5,783 bases of DNA from Nitrososphaerota archaeon (GCA_027886795.1 JAPCJU010000089.1:1-5783); one strand, 5' to 3'; positions 1 through 5,653 are shown, counted from the first letter of the stretch. The notes: generated by a model not told the origin, from the sequence alone. Numbers and translations: made by a program.

Positions 1-1127
1 ATGGTGCTTCCCACCCATCTTGCATAAACTGCCAAGAACGCTCCCACAACGATCAGGATTCCAAGTTCAACATACTGAACATTGCCGAAAGGAGAAGGCG
101 AATAGGGTATTTCGTAAGCCAGCAGCACGGTCGCAAACACTCCAACTATGACACCCGAAAGCAGCATGAATCCATGTCCCGTCTTTAATTCAAGTACTAT
201 CAACACGGCGGCCGCGGCGAAGAGTATCAGTGGAACTGCAATAGCCGAAGAATTCGCTCCACTGTTTATCGCTTCCGTTCCGATCAATCCTAGAGCGATG
301 AGGATTGCGCCGGCTACTGATAGTACGATGGTGGGGTGCAGGAAGTCCAAGACTACGGCCACGATCCCCAGCAACAGAATTATTCCATCCACGGTCGGAT
401 CGGAAAGAAAACTGATCAGCTGTTCGGTCGGACTCTCCGAGATCGTCACGATGTTCGCGCCTGTTAGATTTAGCAACGAAAGAGTTTGACCCAAGCTATA
501 GGAGCTCGCATCGGCCACGTGATACTTTAGGGCATCCGAGTACGAATACGCAATGTCGAAAGCTGCCATCTGCGTTGCCGCAGTTACATTTCTACCGTGT
601 TCTGTTGCTAGCGATTGAAGGAACGAGACGGCGTATTCTGAAGTGTGATTTTGCTCTAGTTGAGTCCCACCGCCTAAAATATAGGGAGTTGAAGGGCCTA
701 TTTGCGACCCCGGCCCCATGAATATTTTATCTGTCGCCATCGCGATGTAACTCCCCGCCGATGCCGCCGCGGAGTCGTTTCCAACATATGTATACACGGG
801 CACGGTTGAGTTCGATATGACGTCCACGATCGTTACCATGTCCTGAAGGAGACCTCCGGGGGTGTTCATGTCGATTATCACCGCTGCTGCTTTATCGGCC
901 TCAGCTCTGTCTATTCCTCTCGAAACAAGTCCAGCTGATCCTTGATCAATCGGGACATTCAGTTGAATCACCACGACCTCATTTGATAAGTTTGTTTGTG
1001 CAGTTACATGATTCTCTCGGTTTGAACCAGAAAGAAAGGGAGGAACAACGATCAGAGAAACCGCAAACAACAAAACGAAAATTCGAAGGAGGGTTGCAAA
1101 CGAGCGAACCCTAGATAATTTACACAA
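1..1127 (-). CDS. NfeD-family membrane protein (SppA/ClpP-like serine protease fold), 3' end cut by window edge
   Basis: Membrane-bound member of the NfeD / 1510-N family, a ClpP-crotonase-fold serine protease joined to a multi-spanning membrane domain; archaeal relatives cleave the C-terminus of stomatin-type proteins. Read on the minus strand from a TTG at 1127, 375 codons lie in the window with no stop. Residues 10-32 form a hydrophobic signal/anchor after a basic N-terminus. The protease domain spans about 50-215, with NTPGG at 88-92 and AASAGSYIA at 121-129, where S123 is the expected nucleophile; GRN at 178-180 and the DALKYHVAD block (198-206) follow as in the family. Five membrane spans follow at about 247-263, 266-286, 296-314, 320-338 and 354-371; any C-terminal OB (NfeD) domain would lie outside. 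The position expected to hold the catalytic Lys is His161. The frame has a stop at 1158-1160 and no ATG or GTG before the signal segment, hence the TTG start (CTG at 1130 is the alternative). Family assignment is strong; protease activity is doubtful. Confidence 0.9.
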   Translation of the reverse strand, partial: MCKLSRVRSFATLLRIFVLLFAVSLIVVPPFLSGSNRENHVTAQTNLSNEVVVIQLNVPIDQGSAGLVSRGIDRAEADKAAAVIIDMNTPGGLLQDMVTIVDVISNSTVPVYTYVGNDSAAASAGSYIAMATDKIFMGPGSQIGPSTPYILGGGTQLEQNHTSEYAVSFLQSLATEHGRNVTAATQMAAFDIAYSYSDALKYHVADASSYSLGQTLSLLNLTGANIVTISESPTEQLISFLSDPTVDGIILLLGIVAVVLDFLHPTIVLSVAGAILIALGLIGTEAINSGANSSAIAVPLILFAAAAVLIVLELKTGHGFMLLSGVIVGVFATVLLAYEIPYSPSPFGNVQYVELGILIVVGAFLAVYARWVGST

Positions 1128-1136
1128 CAGTAATTT

Positions 1137-1141
1137 TCTCC
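1137..1141 (-). promoter_or_regulatory. Putative ribosome binding site of the NfeD-like gene
   Basis: GGAGA on the minus strand ends 9 nt before the TTG at 1127. It supports that non-ATG start, since the frame offers no ATG or GTG between the upstream stop and the signal peptide. Confidence 0.45.
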
Positions 1142-1200
1142 GATTTTTCCGCCCAGATTATGAGAAAGAGGGACGGATGTCAATAATCAAGTAAACAGAA

Positions 1201-1208
1201 GTATATAC
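1201..1208 (-). promoter_or_regulatory. Possible TATA box of the NfeD-like gene
   Basis: GTATATAC, a perfect 8-bp palindrome, lies about 75 nt upstream of the TTG start, in the spacer after the preceding gene's terminator. An archaeal start site about 25 nt downstream would give a leader of about 50 nt. A T-rich stretch at 1185-1196 is another candidate. This rests on AT-rich composition and position only. Confidence 0.25.
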
Positions 1209-1224
1209 GGAATATGCAATAAGT

Positions 1225-1261
1225 AAAAATCGGAGGCAGGGAGATTTGGCCGGAATCTCCC
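1225..1261 (-). terminator. Hairpin plus T-run terminator of the coiled-coil protein gene
   Basis: The minus strand carries a perfect 8-bp stem, GGGAGATT pairing with AATCTCCC (1239-1246 with 1254-1261), around a 7-nt GC-rich loop, starting 23 nt after the stop codon of the 160-aa gene. Eight bases later comes TTTTT (1225-1229). Position and shape fit transcription termination before the NfeD-like gene. The gap between stem and T-run is longer than in classical bacterial terminators, but archaeal termination depends mainly on the T-run. Confidence 0.55.
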
Positions 1262-1284
1262 AATATCAGGATTTCAGATTACAA

Positions 1285-1767
1285 TTACTTTTTCGATTTT
1301 TTCTTCGAAGCAATTTTCTTCTTTGCTTTGGAGACCGCGCCTGAAACTTTTGCCTTTGGCGTGTTCAATCGGGAAAGAATCCGATTTCGATAAGCTTCTT
1401 CCTTGCTTCTTGCGCGTGCATTCTCTTTTGAAATAAAGCTCTTCAAAGACGTAACTTCGTTGTGAAGCGAGGATACCTGCTTCTCGAGCCTTTTGTTCTG
1501 GACCTCGTGATTTTTCCTGAAACTTGACAAATCCTTCGAAACAGAGTCAACATTTTCGCGAAGAATTCTTAGAGCAGCTCTTCGCCCACCGGACTTTGAT
1601 TTAGACTTGCCTGCAGATGAAGGGCTTTCCATCCCTGATTCGCCTTGTGAGCTTCCCTCACTCGCAGCTCCCATTCCGGTATCCATTTTCTCTTTTTCTC
1701 CTTCGCCTGCTTCCATTTCATCATCTGTACTTGATTCATCCATACTCATGTCATTGTCTGAGACCAT
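1285..1767 (-). CDS. Hypothetical protein with acidic head, coiled coil and Lys-rich tail
   Basis: I do not recognise this 160-aa protein. Three zones of opposite character are visible. Residues 1-50 are acidic, Ser/Gly/Met-rich and probably disordered. Residues 53-63 are a short basic linker (KSKSKSGGRR). Residues 64-128 form a long polar helix with coiled-coil spacing of hydrophobics (L69, V73, V76, L80, F83, then L94, V98, L101, V105, L108, I112, with a stutter near 94). Residues 136-160 are an Ala/Lys tail ending KKKIASKKKSKK, resembling a histone H1-type C-terminus. No membrane segment, signal peptide or cysteine is present. The ATG at 1767 is the first in frame and lies near a TATA-like element; a hairpin terminator follows the stop, so it is probably monocistronic. 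The basic tail suggests nucleic-acid or ribosome contact and the coiled coil suggests oligomerisation; both are inference. The bipolar charge pattern and termination signals argue for a real gene, though no family supports it. Confidence 0.75.
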   Translation of the reverse strand: MVSDNDMSMDESSTDDEMEAGEGEKEKMDTGMGAASEGSSQGESGMESPSSAGKSKSKSGGRRAALRILRENVDSVSKDLSSFRKNHEVQNKRLEKQVSSLHNEVTSLKSFISKENARARSKEEAYRNRILSRLNTPKAKVSGAVSKAKKKIASKKKSKK

Positions 1768-1800
1768 TATTGGTTCAATCCAGAGGGATGATATGGTCGC

Positions 1801-1808
1801 TAAATAAG
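1801..1808 (-). promoter_or_regulatory. Candidate TATA box of the coiled-coil protein gene
   Basis: CTTATTTA on the minus strand is centred about 37 nt upstream of the ATG at 1767. With usual archaeal spacing, transcription would start near 1778, giving a leader of about ten bases. No clear Shine-Dalgarno sequence lies before the ATG, which fits a nearly leaderless message. Confidence 0.4.
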
Positions 1809-1891
1809 GGTTATTTGTTCGTAATTAAGCAGAAATTTTCGCGTCAAGTGGGCCAAAACAGAGTCGCAAAGATCGACTTTTCAATTAGGTC

Positions 1892-1905
1892 AAAAGGCCA
1901 AAAAA
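1892..1905 (-). terminator. T-rich terminator directly after the OB/winged-helix gene
   Basis: On the minus strand the TAG stop at 1906-1908 is followed at once by TTTTTT (1900-1905), GGCC and TTTT (1892-1895). Runs of T after the stop codon are the usual archaeal terminator. Only a very short GC stem (GGC/GCC) spans the end of the coding region, so this is a T-run rather than a hairpin terminator. Confidence 0.5.
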
Positions 1906-2742
1906 CTAGGCGGTTTCTGCCTTAATTCGCTTCTGATATACTTCCAAAGCTTCGGCATACTCCTTCAGCGCCGATTCCCGATCCCCGTGGTCGCCGAGAT
2001 ATTGCTCAAAAGATCTTGATTCGCCTTCGTCATAGGAAAGTACGTGCTGGCCATCCTTGCCCTTCGTGAAAACCCTCCTTTTCACGACTCCTCTCTTGCC
2101 CTCGAAGAACTCAAGCGCCACCTCCGTAGGGTAGTAATAACCTGACATCGAGCCCGTCCGCTTAACCAGGCCCATGTAAAACAGGTTGGTAGCAACGATC
2201 TGATGCATCTGGCACCACTTCGTATAGTGCTGGGGTTTTCCCTCCACAATCCAGAGCCTTATCAGAACAAGGAGAGATCTTGCCTCTCTAGCCGATATCT
2301 GGTAGACCGTCTCTGTCGGCTTCATGTGCTCGGCCGAGCGGGATTTCAAGGCATGCAACTCCTCGCCCATTTCATAGAGCGTTTTGGCGACCTCGAATGG
2401 CCCTGAGAAAGAGTTGAAGAAAACGGACAGTCTGCCTGTGTTGTCAATACCATTGCTTCTTACAGAGCATGCGACATAGTCGTCTGATTTGAACTTCCAC
2501 TCTCCGTAATTTGGCTCGGAAATCAACACCTCCCCGGCCATCGAGGGATCCTCAACCTTCATGAGGCGGTACTTCCAGCCGCTGCGCGAAGTTAAGGGCC
2601 CAGAGACCGTTTTGACCCTTACACACACATCCGCCGTTTGATTTGGCTCTGTAAGCTGAGCCAATGACGAAAGTTTACTCAAACTAGTAGAAGATTTGTC
2701 AAAATTCGATTGTTCTCCGCTTGTCGGAGGATTTCCGGACAT
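1906..2742 (-). CDS. Hypothetical protein with probable OB fold and winged-helix domain
   Basis: I do not recognise this 278-aa protein as a named family. Residues 1-35 are polar, Ser/Thr-rich and probably disordered. Residues 37-118 read as an OB fold: alternating strands beginning VCVRV, a strand-turn segment SRSGWKYRLMKVEDPS, a middle strand EVLIS, then YVACSV and GRLSVFF. After a helical linker (119-148), residues 150-215 look like a winged helix: helices from about 150-166, 174-190 and a wing around 193-205, then YPTEVALEFFEGK. The following part (VVKRRVF, then SFEQYLGD near 244-251) recalls a wHTH family common in bacterial and phage genomes, from memory. OB plus winged helix is the layout of the RPA32-type subunit of single-stranded-DNA-binding complexes, so DNA or RNA binding is a reasonable guess. 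The ATG at 2742 is preceded by AAGGA at 10 nt. The C-terminus (255-275) is a charged helix. No cysteine cluster indicates a zinc site. The gene is divergent from the acetyltransferase and ends in a T-run. Confidence 0.8.
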   Translation of the reverse strand: MSGNPPTSGEQSNFDKSSTSLSKLSSLAQLTEPNQTADVCVRVKTVSGPLTSRSGWKYRLMKVEDPSMAGEVLISEPNYGEWKFKSDDYVACSVRSNGIDNTGRLSVFFNSFSGPFEVAKTLYEMGEELHALKSRSAEHMKPTETVYQISAREARSLLVLIRLWIVEGKPQHYTKWCQMHQIVATNLFYMGLVKRTGSMSGYYYPTEVALEFFEGKRGVVKRRVFTKGKDGQHVLSYDEGESRSFEQYLGDHGDRESALKEYAEALEVYQKRIKAETA

Positions 2743-2752
2743 TACTTGATTA

Positions 2753-2757
2753 TCCTT
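2753..2757 (-). promoter_or_regulatory. Weak ribosome binding site of the OB/winged-helix gene
   Basis: AAGGA on the minus strand lies 10 nt before the ATG at 2742. Spacing is slightly long and the match short. It sits two bases from one arm of the inverted repeat 2759-2800, so a folded leader could affect its access. Confidence 0.35.
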
Positions 2758-2758
2758 T

Positions 2759-2800
2759 TGTGTAATTGAGAAGAGACTCTCGCCTAAAAATGATTACACA
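2759..2800. repeat. Nested inverted repeat in the leader/promoter of the OB/winged-helix gene
   Basis: TGTGTAAT (2759-2766) and ATTACACA (2793-2800) are perfect inverted copies separated by 26 bp. Inside lies a second dyad, GAGA-C-TCTC (2773-2781), almost concentric with the outer one. The element sits just upstream of the start of the gene at 2742. It could be a two-site operator or an mRNA hairpin beside the ribosome binding site; the sequence alone does not decide. Confidence 0.5.
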
Positions 2801-2810
2801 CAATTGTCCA

Positions 2811-2816
2811 TTTATG
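2811..2816. promoter_or_regulatory. Possible TATA element between divergent genes
   Basis: TTTATG on plus (CATAAA on minus) is the best TATA-like hexamer in the divergent spacer. Read toward the acetyltransferase it predicts a start near 2839; read toward the OB/winged-helix gene, near 2787. Which direction it serves, or whether it serves either, cannot be told from sequence. Confidence 0.25.
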
Positions 2817-2837
2817 CTGAGACGGATTTTTTGTAAG

Positions 2838-2850
2838 GTCAACTGTTGAC
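2838..2850. promoter_or_regulatory. Perfect 13-bp palindrome, candidate operator
   Basis: GTCAAC-T-GTTGAC is a perfect dyad with 6-bp arms, upstream of the acetyltransferase gene and about 25 nt beyond the TATA-like element, where its transcript would begin. Arm length and position fit a binding site for a dimeric helix-turn-helix repressor. No regulator gene is evident beside it except possibly the divergent winged-helix protein. Confidence 0.4.
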
Positions 2851-2900
2851 GGAAACTAACTAATTGAAGCATGCTTACTCATAGATGCGGGAACCGTTTG

Positions 2901-3377
2901 ATGTCTACATCCCAGGCTATCAGGGAGGCGAATCTGAATGACCTGGAAGCAGTTCAGGAGATAGAGAATAGGTCGTTCGATGATCCATACAGCATGGATC
3001 TATTCGTCGAATTTCTTGAAAGCTTTCCGGAAGGTTTTCGAGTTTGCGTCATTGGAGAAAAGATTGTAGGCTACTGCATAACGTACCCGCTGAAACAGAA
3101 AAGGGCCTTGGTGATAGTTTCTATCGCGACGCATCCCGATTTTAGGAAACTCGGGATTGCAAGCCGGTTACTGAGAGACTCGATTTCGATTTCTCTGAAA
3201 TTCCATGCAACACTAAACTTTGACAAGCTCATTTTACAAGTTGCTGAGGACAACAAAGTAGGGCAATCTCTCTATTCCAAATTTGGATTTGAAAATCGTT
3301 CTACGATCAAGAATTATTATGGAAGAAGGAAACACGGTTTGGAAATGGAGCTCGATCTAAACAAATTCGCTGGATGA
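2901..3377 (+). CDS. rimI: GNAT-family N-acetyltransferase, RimI/Ard1 type
   Basis: Transfers the acetyl group of acetyl-CoA, most likely to the N-terminal amine of proteins; archaeal RimI/Ard1 enzymes acetylate many nascent chains in the cytoplasm. From the ATG at 2901 the protein has 158 residues, normal for the family. Visible features: IREANLNDLEAVQEIE at the N-terminus, an FDDPYS segment (about residues 26-31) matching the family's F-x-x-PYS substrate-side region, strand VIVSIATHPDF, the acetyl-CoA pyrophosphate loop RKLGIAS (82-88), then LQVAEDN, LYSKFGFE and NYYG, the classic RimI C-terminal block. Specificity for ribosomal protein or general N-termini cannot be told. An in-frame ATG at 2871 would add ten residues (MLTHRCGNRL) not typical of the family; I prefer 2901 because the fold begins six residues later. 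Neither start has a strong ribosome site. It is divergent from the OB/winged-helix gene and convergent with the hydratase gene, 16 bp between their stops. Confidence 0.9.
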   Translation: MSTSQAIREANLNDLEAVQEIENRSFDDPYSMDLFVEFLESFPEGFRVCVIGEKIVGYCITYPLKQKRALVIVSIATHPDFRKLGIASRLLRDSISISLKFHATLNFDKLILQVAEDNKVGQSLYSKFGFENRSTIKNYYGRRKHGLEMELDLNKFAG

Positions 3378-3393
3378 CAAGAAATTGGTAGCC

Positions 3394-4191
3394 CTAAGAT
3401 CCGATGAAGACTGGTTTTCGTTTTTCCAAGAATGCACTTGCTCCTTCCTTCTGATCAACGGTGGAGAAACAGAAACTAAACAACGTACTTTCGTAGTCAA
3501 GGCCGTCTCTCAAGCCTGCCATTGATCTGTTTAGAGACTCCTTTGCAAGCCGCAGGATGAGCGGGCTCTTTGAGGAAATTTTTTCCACGAGAACCTCAAC
3601 GAACTTCATCATTTCCTCTCGATTAGAGAAGACGTGGTTCACCAGGCCGACCTTAAGGGCCTCATTGGAAGCGATCAGATCTCCCGTGAAAATCATTTCT
3701 TTGGCCCGTTTTATTCCAATTAGCCTAGGTAGGCGCTGAGTTCCACCGACGCCCGGTATTGCACCGACGTTTATCTCCGCTTGACCGAATTTGGCATTCT
3801 CAGATGCGACTAGAATGTCGCAGGACATCGCGAGCTCGAGACCACCTCCGATTGCGTATCCGTTGACGGCCGCAATGACTGGCTTTGGAAAGTTTTCAAT
3901 CCTTTCCGCCGCCCCCTTACTTGTCTTGAGATATTCCTGAGCAAGAAACGGAGTCATGCTCTGAAACATCTTGATATCGGCTCCCGCGCTGAACGCTTTT
4001 TCCCCCGATCCCGTGAGGACGACTGCGCGAACTCCATCGTCATGTTCTGCGAGATCGAGTGCTATCAAGATCTCTTTTCGAATTTCAAGATTTAGAGCGT
4101 TCATTACCTCGGGTCGATTCAGAGTTATTTTCGCGTAGTTCTTTTCATTTGAGTAGACAATGAAATTGAATTTCTTCGCCTGCTCGGACAT
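3394..4191 (-). CDS. Enoyl-CoA hydratase/isomerase family protein (probable 3-hydroxypropionyl-CoA dehydratase / crotonyl-CoA hydratase)
   Basis: Crotonase-superfamily enzyme of 265 residues, the usual length for a single-domain enoyl-CoA hydratase, acting in the cytoplasm on short-chain CoA thioesters. NRPEVMNALN (25-34) and AFSAGADIKMF (66-76) form the CoA pocket and first oxyanion-hole contact; GYAIGGGLELAMSCD (111-125) gives the second, with E119; FGQAEINVGAIPGVGGTQRL follows with E139. E119 and E139 match the two catalytic glutamates of rat mitochondrial hydratase (E144 and E164) with identical spacing, so hydratase rather than isomerase or thioesterase chemistry is expected. The C-terminus AFLEKRKPVF is typical. 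In Thaumarchaeota a close relative dehydrates 3-hydroxypropionyl-CoA and hydrates crotonyl-CoA in the hydroxypropionate/hydroxybutyrate cycle; assigning that role here is inference, and fatty-acid or amino-acid breakdown is possible. It begins 30 bp after the enolase stop with a good ribosome site, indicating cotranscription. Confidence 0.93.
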   Translation of the reverse strand: MSEQAKKFNFIVYSNEKNYAKITLNRPEVMNALNLEIRKEILIALDLAEHDDGVRAVVLTGSGEKAFSAGADIKMFQSMTPFLAQEYLKTSKGAAERIENFPKPVIAAVNGYAIGGGLELAMSCDILVASENAKFGQAEINVGAIPGVGGTQRLPRLIGIKRAKEMIFTGDLIASNEALKVGLVNHVFSNREEMMKFVEVLVEKISSKSPLILRLAKESLNRSMAGLRDGLDYESTLFSFCFSTVDQKEGASAFLEKRKPVFIGS

Positions 4192-4198
4192 GATTCGA

Positions 4199-4204
4199 CT
4201 CTCC
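4199..4204 (-). promoter_or_regulatory. Ribosome binding site of the enoyl-CoA hydratase gene
   Basis: GGAGAG on the minus strand, 7 nt before the ATG at 4191, is the best Shine-Dalgarno sequence in the window. It lies in the 30-bp gap after enolase, as expected for an internal cistron of an operon, whereas the first genes of transcripts here have weak sites. Confidence 0.7.
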
Positions 4205-4221
4205 GGACTAATTCATTTTAG

Positions 4222-5586
4222 TCAAGCAAAATTCGATCCGGCGTAGCTCGCTTCATGACCGAGCTCTTCCGATATTCGAATTAACTCGTTGTACTTTGCA
4301 GTCCGCTCACCCCTCGCCGGAGCTCCCGCCTTTATGAAATGACTCTCAACCGCTGTCGCGAGGTGCGAAATGAAAGTATCTTCGGTTTCACCCGACCTGT
4401 GAGAAACGGCTACCGCCATCCTAGCATCCTTAGATAGTTTGATTGCTTCAAGGGTCTCGCTGACACTCCCTATCTGGTTGAGTTTGATTAGAACCGCGTT
4501 TGTCGCTTTCAGTTCGATTCCCTTCCTTATCCTCTCAGGGTTTGTGACGTAAAGATCGTCGCCAATTATCTTCACGGACTTGCCCAATTTCGCCGTCATC
4601 TTGGCGTGGTCTTCGAACGCGTCTTCAGAAAATGGATCCTCCAAAGTGAGGATTGGATATGCAGTCACTAGACTGTCGTAGTAATCAGCGAGCTCTGTAC
4701 TGCTCATTGATCGCCCGTCGATTTGGTACAGGAGTGTTTTTGGATCATAGAAACTGGAAGAAGCAGCATCGAGGCCCAGCTTGATCTGCGATTCGTCGTA
4801 CCCGGCATTCTTGATCGCGAGAAGAATTGCATCAAGCGCATCCGTAGTTTTCTCCAACGGCGGCGCGTAACCGCCTTCATCTCCGACGTTCGTGGATGAA
4901 TTCCCGTATTTCTCTTTTAGAATATTTTTCAAGGCATGGTAGACTTCAACGCCAAGCCGCAGCCCTTCAACGTAGGTCTTTGCGCCAATTGGTTCGATGA
5001 GGAATTCCTGAATCGCCAAATTATTACCCGCATGTTTTCCACCGTTGATTACGTTCATCATCGGAATCGGCAACCGATATTTTTTCCTCTTGATCAAATA
5101 TTTGTAAAGCGGGACTGACCGTGACGCGGCAGCAGCTCTCGCGACCGCCATTGAAACCGACAAGATCGCGTTCGCTCCGAGGTTTGACTTGTTTCTCGTA
5201 CCATCCAGCTTCAGCATCAATATGTCCAAAGCTTCCTGCTCCAAGGTAGAACGACCCAGCAACTTTGGACCGATCTGCTTGTTCACATTTGCGACGGCCT
5301 TCAGGACGCCTTTTCCACCGTACACAGATCTCTTTTCGTCGCGGAGTTCGAGTGCTTCATGGACTCCAGTGGAGGCCCCCGAGGGAACAGTTCCTCTTCC
5401 CGTCGCGCCCCCTCTCAACCAGATATCAGTTTCGACAGTAGGATTGCCCCTTGAATCCAATACCTGTCGAGAATTAACCCTCAAAATCGTGGCAGATGTG
5501 TCAAATTCACTGTCTTCGGATAAATCGACGGATGTTGCCGTTGTTGATTTTCGATTGCGTTTTGACGTCTTTGGCAAGTGTTTCAC
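4222..5586 (-). CDS. eno: Enolase (phosphopyruvate hydratase)
   Basis: Interconverts 2-phosphoglycerate and phosphoenolpyruvate in glycolysis and gluconeogenesis; cytoplasmic and Mg2+-dependent. The 454-residue reading contains every hallmark: DSRGNPTVE (44-52), the mobile loop SGASTG with S72, H185 and E194 in the NGGKHAGNN...QEF block, E237 in GDEGG, metal ligands D273, E316 (LEDPF) and D343 (GDDL), K368 in IKLNQIGSV, H396 in SHRSGETEDTF, and K419 in IKAGAPARGER. These correspond to yeast S39, H159, E168, E211, D246, E295, D320, K345, H373 and K396, so the enzyme should be active. Unusually, about 30 residues precede the normal start of the fold: a Lys/Arg-rich piece (1-13) then a Ser/Thr/Asp-rich piece. 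The start is GTG at 5586, right after an in-frame stop; no ATG exists in this frame before the core. A TTG at residue 35 (5484-5482) would give a short, slightly clipped protein. It is upstream of the hydratase gene in the same direction. Confidence 0.97.
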   Translation of the reverse strand: MKHLPKTSKRNRKSTTATSVDLSEDSEFDTSATILRVNSRQVLDSRGNPTVETDIWLRGGATGRGTVPSGASTGVHEALELRDEKRSVYGGKGVLKAVANVNKQIGPKLLGRSTLEQEALDILMLKLDGTRNKSNLGANAILSVSMAVARAAAASRSVPLYKYLIKRKKYRLPIPMMNVINGGKHAGNNLAIQEFLIEPIGAKTYVEGLRLGVEVYHALKNILKEKYGNSSTNVGDEGGYAPPLEKTTDALDAILLAIKNAGYDESQIKLGLDAASSSFYDPKTLLYQIDGRSMSSTELADYYDSLVTAYPILTLEDPFSEDAFEDHAKMTAKLGKSVKIIGDDLYVTNPERIRKGIELKATNAVLIKLNQIGSVSETLEAIKLSKDARMAVAVSHRSGETEDTFISHLATAVESHFIKAGAPARGERTAKYNELIRISEELGHEASYAGSNFA

Positions 5587-5601
5587 TCTTCATATGGCTG
5601 T

Positions 5602-5617
5602 CAATTAAACATAATCT
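5602..5617 (-). promoter_or_regulatory. Candidate TATA region of the enolase transcript
   Basis: ATTATGTTTAATTG on the minus strand is the most AT-rich piece before enolase, roughly 16 to 31 nt upstream of the GTG at 5586. Normal archaeal spacing would place the transcript start on or close to that GTG, suggesting a leaderless message, in keeping with the absence of a ribosome binding site there. Confidence 0.35.
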
Positions 5618-5653
5618 GAACATGACCAGTTAGATGCTGTTGCTACTAATTTC

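Noticed and set aside
148..489. 113-aa open frame on the plus strand
   Set aside because: It lies antisense to the membrane domain of the NfeD-like gene, has composition typical of an opposite-strand shadow and no recognisable motif.
1607..1925. Two plus-strand open frames (66 and 102 aa)
   Set aside because: Both are antisense to the acidic Ser/Glu-rich head of the coiled-coil protein; their Ser/Leu/Pro richness is a mirror of it.
2203..2406. 67-aa plus-strand open frame
   Set aside because: Antisense to the winged-helix region of the 278-aa gene, with no start signals or family resemblance.
4765..4776. Ser in the enolase AASSSFYD segment where many enolases have Glu (AASEFY)
   Set aside because: That Glu is not a metal ligand or catalytic residue; D273 and all active-site residues are present, so this is ordinary divergence.
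5189..5608. 139-aa plus-strand open frame
   Set aside because: It is fully antisense to strongly conserved enolase coding sequence; the open frame results from enolase codon use.
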